Source: Microlunatus panaciterrae (lineage in GTDB: Bacteria > Actinomycetota > Actinomycetes > Propionibacteriales > Propionibacteriaceae). Taken from it: a DNA stretch of 64,000 bases. Below are positions 60,539-64,000 of the stretch, piece after piece. Below the pieces are notes generated by a model. That model did not search any database. It was not told where the DNA came from and saw only the letters and a program-made list of their open reading frames with translations. Made by a program: the position numbers and the translations under genes. The stretch lies in assembly GCF_016907535.1 (NCBI RefSeq), contig NZ_JAFBCF010000001.1, positions 3,100,001 to 3,164,000 of the forward strand, written 5' to 3'. Within the stretch, counting starts at the first letter, position 1. Each line of letters starts with the position of its first letter.

Positions 60539-63500
60539 ATGCTCGAAAATGAGCCCGACACAAGCCAGAACACAGCAGCAACCACCGCAGCACCGTCCGA
60601 GCCGGCGCCGCCCCGCCGGCGCCGCGCTGCCAGCCGCCCGGCCGGCCCCCCGGCCAGTGCTCCTGAGGCGCCGCCGATCCAGGTGAGCGCTCCGGTCAGT
60701 CCGACACAGGAAACCGTTGCGGCACCGGTAGCCGAGCCGCAGCCGACCGTTGCGGCACCGGCCGCCGAGGGCGACGGCCAGGCCACTGCGCCGGCCAAGA
60801 AGGCTCCGGCCAAGCGGACCGCCAAGAGGGCCACAGCGAAGAAGGCCGCGTCGCCCAACGAGGCGCCTGCCGCAACGTCGCCCAACGAGGCGCCTGCCGC
60901 CGCCGGGGAGGCCGCGGCTGTCGAACCGACGGCCAGGACGCCGCGCAAGCGCACCGCCAAGAAGGCGGCCCCGGCCCAGCCCGAGCCCAAAACGGGTCAG
61001 GCGGCAGAGGCCCCAATCGCCGAGCCGACCAGCCCGGCCGCGCCGTTCAGCGGCAGCCCGCACGACGACCAGACGCAGCAGGCTCCGGCGGAGGCTGTGG
61101 CGGAGAAAAAGCCGGCCCGTCGCCGCACCCGCCGTCCGGTGTCCGACCCGTTCGCCGTTCCCGACTTTGCGGTGAGCCGCCCCCAGCCCGAGAGCCAGGC
61201 TGCGCCGACGACTGAGGTGCCCACGCCCGAGGCTGAGCTGGTGGAGGACGAGGAGGCTGCCGCGCTGCTCGCCGCCGAGCAGGCCACCGCCGAGGAGAGC
61301 GCAGCCGAGCCCGAGCCGACGGATCAGCCGGGCGCTGACCAGGAGGCGGGTGAGCAGGAGAGCGCCGAGCAGGACAGCGAAGACACCGACGACGAGTCCG
61401 GTGACGGCCAGCCGCGCCGCCGTCGCCGCCGCCGCGGTGGCCGCCGTCGCCGCCGTGGCGGGTCGGACGACACCGCCGAGTCCGACGAGGAGGACACCGA
61501 CAGCTCCGACGAGGCCGAGAAGGACCAGAACGAACCGGGCCAGTCGGCTGACGATGCCGCCCAGGAGACGAGCCACGACGACGGAGACGAGGGCGAGAGC
61601 GAGGGCCAGCGGCGCCGTCGCCGTCGGCGTCGCCGCCGTGGCGAGGACGCCGGTGCCGCCCCGGACGACCCGTCCGAGGTGGTGGTCCGCGTCCGTGAGC
61701 CGCGAAGCCGCAAGCAGGCCCAGCAGCAGGTCACCGGTATCGAGGGTTCGACCCGGATGGAGGCCAAGCGTCAGCGTCGCCGGGACGGTCGTGAGGCCGG
61801 CCGCCGCCGAGCGCCGATCCTGAGCGAGGCCGAGTTCCTGGCCCGGCGTGAGTCGGTCGACCGGAAGATGATCATCCGTCAGCGCGAGGACCTGTCGCAG
61901 ATCGCCGTGCTGGAGGACGGCATCCTGGTCGAGCACTACGTGGACCGGGACTCCGCTGCGTCCCTGATCGGCAACGTCTATCTCGGTCGGGTCCAGAACG
62001 TGCTGCCGTCGATGGAGGCCGCGTTCATCGACATCGGCCGCGGTCGCAACGCGGTGCTGTACGCCGGCGAGGTCGACTGGGAGTCGTTCGGCGCCGAGGG
62101 TCAGAACCGCAAGGTGGAGAAGGCCCTCAAGTCCGGCCAGACGGTGCTGGTCCAGGTGTCGAAGGACCCGGTCGGCGCCAAGGGTGCCCGACTGACCAAC
62201 CATGTCTCCATCCCCGGGCGCTACATCGTGTACGCCCCGGGCGGGCATCTGTCCGGGATCTCCCGCAAGCTGCCGGACACCGAGCGCAAACGGCTGAAGG
62301 ACATCCTGGCCGACCTGGTCGGTGACCAGGCCAGCGTGATCGTCCGCACTGCGGCGGAGGGTGCCAGCGAGGAGGAGCTGGTCCGCGACGTCAACCGGCT
62401 GAAGGCGCAATGGGAGGACATCGAGCGCAAGGTCAAGGCCGGCAGCGCTCCGCAGCTGCTCTACGGCGAGCCGGACCTGACCGTACGGATCGTCCGCGAC
62501 CTGTTCACCGAGGACTTCAACGAGCTGATCATCCAGGGCAACGGCTCGGTGAGCGACGCCTACGACTCGGTTGAGGCGTACGTGTCCCACGTGGCCCCGC
62601 ACCTGAAGGACCGGCTGACGCGCTGGGACGCCGACAGCGACGGCGACCTGTTCGCCGCCCACCGGCTGGACGAGCAGATCGCCAAGGGTCTCGAGCGCAA
62701 GGTGTTCCTGCCCTCGGGCGGTTCACTGATCATCGACCGGACCGAGGCGATGACAGTGATTGACGTCAACACCGGGAAGTTCACTGGTGCCGGCGGCAAC
62801 CTGGAGGCGACCGTCACGAGCAACAACCTGGAGGCGGCGGAGGAGATCGTCAACCAGCTGCGGCTGCGCGACATCGGCGGCATCATCGTGATCGACTTCA
62901 TCGACATGGTGCTGCCGGCCAACCGCGAACTGCTGCTCCGTCGGCTGGTGGAGTGTCTGGGTCGGGACCGGACCAGGCACCAGGTTGCCGAGGTGACCAG
63001 TCTGGGTCTGGTGCAGATGACCCGGAAGAAGATCGGCACCGGCCTGCTGGAGGCGTTCAGCGCCGAGTGCGAGCACTGCCAGGGCCGGGGCGTCCAGCTC
63101 CACGACGTGCCCGTCGAGTCCCAGAAGCAGGCTGACGGGGGGACCCGTGACGCCGGCAACCGGAACCGGCGCAACCAGCCGGGGCGCCAGGGCTCCGGCA
63201 ACCAGGGCCCGCGCCCCGGCAACCAGTCCGGCAAGCAGCAGCCGGCCGGGGACAGGGAGAAGGCGGGTGAGAAGGACAAGGCCGCTGAGAAGGAGAACTC
63301 CGGCGACGGGTCACGAGACGGTGCTGCCGCAGTTGACGCCTCGACGCAGCCCGGAACCGATCAGGAGCACCGCGAAGGCAGCCATCAGGATGGGGCCAAC
63401 CGGGAGGAGCGCTCCGGTCGGAGCCGTCGACGCCGCGGGCGTGGCGGCGAGGCGGCCGGCGACGACGCCGCTGGTCAGGAGACGCCTGCCGTGGACACCC

Positions 63501-63685
63501 CCGCAGCGGATCACCAGTCGGGCAACGGCCAGGAGTCGAGCCACCCGGTGCCGGAGCCGCAGCCGCACGGGGACGGTGAGCACCCGGCCGGTGACCGGGA
63601 TCGCAGCCCGGCCGCGGAGCAGCCTCAGCAGCCGGCCATGGTCGAGGCTCAGCCGGCTCCGGACCCGGTGACGACCACCGGCTGA
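60539..63685 (+). CDS. rne: Ribonuclease E/G family protein with disordered arms
   Basis: 1048 aa. Residues 1-410 are low complexity: Ala/Pro/Lys repeats, acidic stretches and Arg blocks (RRRRRRRGGRRRRRGG-like), typical of actinobacterial RNase E. The catalytic core is about 425-875: S1 domain (VYLGRVQNVLPSMEAAFIDI), 5' sensor (YIVYAPGGHLSGISRK), and DNase I-like site with metal ligands in MTVIDVNTGKFTG and IVIDFIDM. The Zn-link is ECEHCQGRGVQ. The C-terminal arm is again disordered and charged. It initiates mRNA decay and processes rRNA/tRNA precursors. The ATG at 60539 is chosen because AGAGGAG precedes it. Confidence 0.96.
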   Translation: MLENEPDTSQNTAATTAAPSEPAPPRRRRAASRPAGPPASAPEAPPIQVSAPVSPTQETVAAPVAEPQPTVAAPAAEGDGQATAPAKKAPAKRTAKRATAKKAASPNEAPAATSPNEAPAAAGEAAAVEPTARTPRKRTAKKAAPAQPEPKTGQAAEAPIAEPTSPAAPFSGSPHDDQTQQAPAEAVAEKKPARRRTRRPVSDPFAVPDFAVSRPQPESQAAPTTEVPTPEAELVEDEEAAALLAAEQATAEESAAEPEPTDQPGADQEAGEQESAEQDSEDTDDESGDGQPRRRRRRRGGRRRRRGGSDDTAESDEEDTDSSDEAEKDQNEPGQSADDAAQETSHDDGDEGESEGQRRRRRRRRRRGEDAGAAPDDPSEVVVRVREPRSRKQAQQQVTGIEGSTRMEAKRQRRRDGREAGRRRAPILSEAEFLARRESVDRKMIIRQREDLSQIAVLEDGILVEHYVDRDSAASLIGNVYLGRVQNVLPSMEAAFIDIGRGRNAVLYAGEVDWESFGAEGQNRKVEKALKSGQTVLVQVSKDPVGAKGARLTNHVSIPGRYIVYAPGGHLSGISRKLPDTERKRLKDILADLVGDQASVIVRTAAEGASEEELVRDVNRLKAQWEDIERKVKAGSAPQLLYGEPDLTVRIVRDLFTEDFNELIIQGNGSVSDAYDSVEAYVSHVAPHLKDRLTRWDADSDGDLFAAHRLDEQIAKGLERKVFLPSGGSLIIDRTEAMTVIDVNTGKFTGAGGNLEATVTSNNLEAAEEIVNQLRLRDIGGIIVIDFIDMVLPANRELLLRRLVECLGRDRTRHQVAEVTSLGLVQMTRKKIGTGLLEAFSAECEHCQGRGVQLHDVPVESQKQADGGTRDAGNRNRRNQPGRQGSGNQGPRPGNQSGKQQPAGDREKAGEKDKAAEKENSGDGSRDGAAAVDASTQPGTDQEHREGSHQDGANREERSGRSRRRRGRGGEAAGDDAAGQETPAVDTPAADHQSGNGQESSHPVPEPQPHGDGEHPAGDRDRSPAAEQPQQPAMVEAQPAPDPVTTTG

Positions 63686-63702
63686 GGTCGACCGCGAGCA
63701 CC

Positions 63703-63734
63703 GTCGTCCGGCTGGTTCAGACCAGCCGGACGAC
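63703..63734. terminator. Bidirectional terminator between rne and the DUF1304 gene
   Basis: Perfect 14-bp stem, GTCGTCCGGCTGGT and ACCAGCCGGACGAC, with loop TCAG. The loop contains the stop codon of the minus-strand gene. Confidence 0.75.
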
Positions 63735-64000
63735 TGCCGCCGCCAACAACGCCAGTAGCGGGAAGCCGGCCTGGGTGAGCGCCGCGCGCAGGTATTTCGC
63801 GCCTGTGGAGAGCAGCACGACCGCAGCCGCCACCATGCTGGCGCAGCCGAAGATGATCAAGGCCCAGCCTGCCGCCGGTCGGTCGGTGAGCACCAAGATC
63901 ACCCCGCTGCCGGTGCCGATCGCCAGGAAGAGGTTGTAGAAGCCCTGGTTGAAGGCCAGCTGTCGGGTCAGCCTGGCCTGGTCCTGCGTCTTCAGGCCGA
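63717..64000 (-). CDS. DUF1304-family membrane protein, C-terminal part
   Basis: The gene enters from the right edge; about 94 codons are visible. Segments LTRQLAFNQGFYNLFLAIGT, WALIIFGCASMVAAAVVLLS and AALTQAGFPLLALLAAAVVR match DUF1304, small proteins with four membrane helices, of which three are visible. The function is unknown. Convergent with rne and sharing a hairpin with it. Confidence 0.88.
   Translation of the reverse strand, partial: GLKTQDQARLTRQLAFNQGFYNLFLAIGTGSGVILVLTDRPAAGWALIIFGCASMVAAAVVLLSTGAKYLRAALTQAGFPLLALLAAAVVRLV

Noticed and set aside
60419-62662. Long open frame antisense to rne
   Set aside because: Mirrors the repetitive Arg/Ala/Glu codons of the RNase E arm; no motif, no start context.

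Overview
The window is very GC-rich and carries an actinobacterial core gene order: tig, clpP1, clpP2, clpX ... valS, folC, DUF4233, ndk ... TIGR03960, TIGR03936, rne. It also has a bifunctional LysX, a Glu-type RpiB, an Rv2466c-like DsbA protein, a SARP-type regulator and many leaderless-looking starts (TANNNT about 7 nt before the start codon). This points to a free-living Actinomycetota chromosome, possibly Propionibacteriales. No transposase, integrase, phage gene or rRNA was seen.

Layout. 1-2.2 kb: start of pepN (minus), a DsbA-fold oxidoreductase, rpiB, an array of six 51-52 bp hairpin repeats and a small conserved gene. 2.2-10.4 kb: a tightly overlapping six-gene run, nei / unknown / lysX / DUF998 / hydrolase / DUF4261. 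10.4-13.2 kb (minus): DUF503, dinB and a secreted peptidoglycan-binding M14 peptidase. 13.4-18.1 kb: a large SARP-AAA regulator and a flavin oxidase, followed by a tandem palindromic repeat array. 18.5-30.2 kb: CorA, a secreted ScyD/E-like protein, a membrane-anchored unknown, a CYTH-CHAD protein, an orphan CHASE3 histidine kinase fused tail-to-tail to a truncated MFS gene, a secreted peptidoglycan-binding GDPD and a large membrane protein. 30.2-34.4 kb: a decayed-looking stretch, small genes, an ECF42 sigma factor with its DGPF partner, and two tRNAs. 34.6-39.5 kb: tig, gpx, clpP1P2 and clpX. 39.6-46.5 kb: a divergent SDR/TetR pair with visible operators, an inverted archaeal-type valS, then folC, DUF4233 and ndk. 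46.5-52.3 kb (minus): an ABC importer operon that continues into a GDPD and an inositol-monophosphatase-family enzyme. 52.4-54.8 kb: a two-component system whose regulator has a one-base frameshift, and HU. 55-64 kb: TIGR03960, an AbiEi-like/DUF559-like gene between two 71-bp repeats, an MFS transporter, TIGR03936, rne and a partial DUF1304 gene.

The strongest candidate system is the ABC-GDPD-IMPase operon (46487-52286). Its order matches the E. coli ugpBAECQ scheme (binding protein, two permeases, ATPase, cytoplasmic GDPD) with a phosphatase added, which suggests uptake and full breakdown of a glycerophosphodiester such as glycerophosphoinositol. The other theme is repeats. One family (core CCCTGAGCTTGTCGAAGGG) forms arrays between genes and is also translated inside GDPD, at the end of DinB, and supplies the stop codon of the flavin oxidase. 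Two further hairpin repeat families (a 51-52 bp tandem unit and a 71-bp dispersed element) are present.
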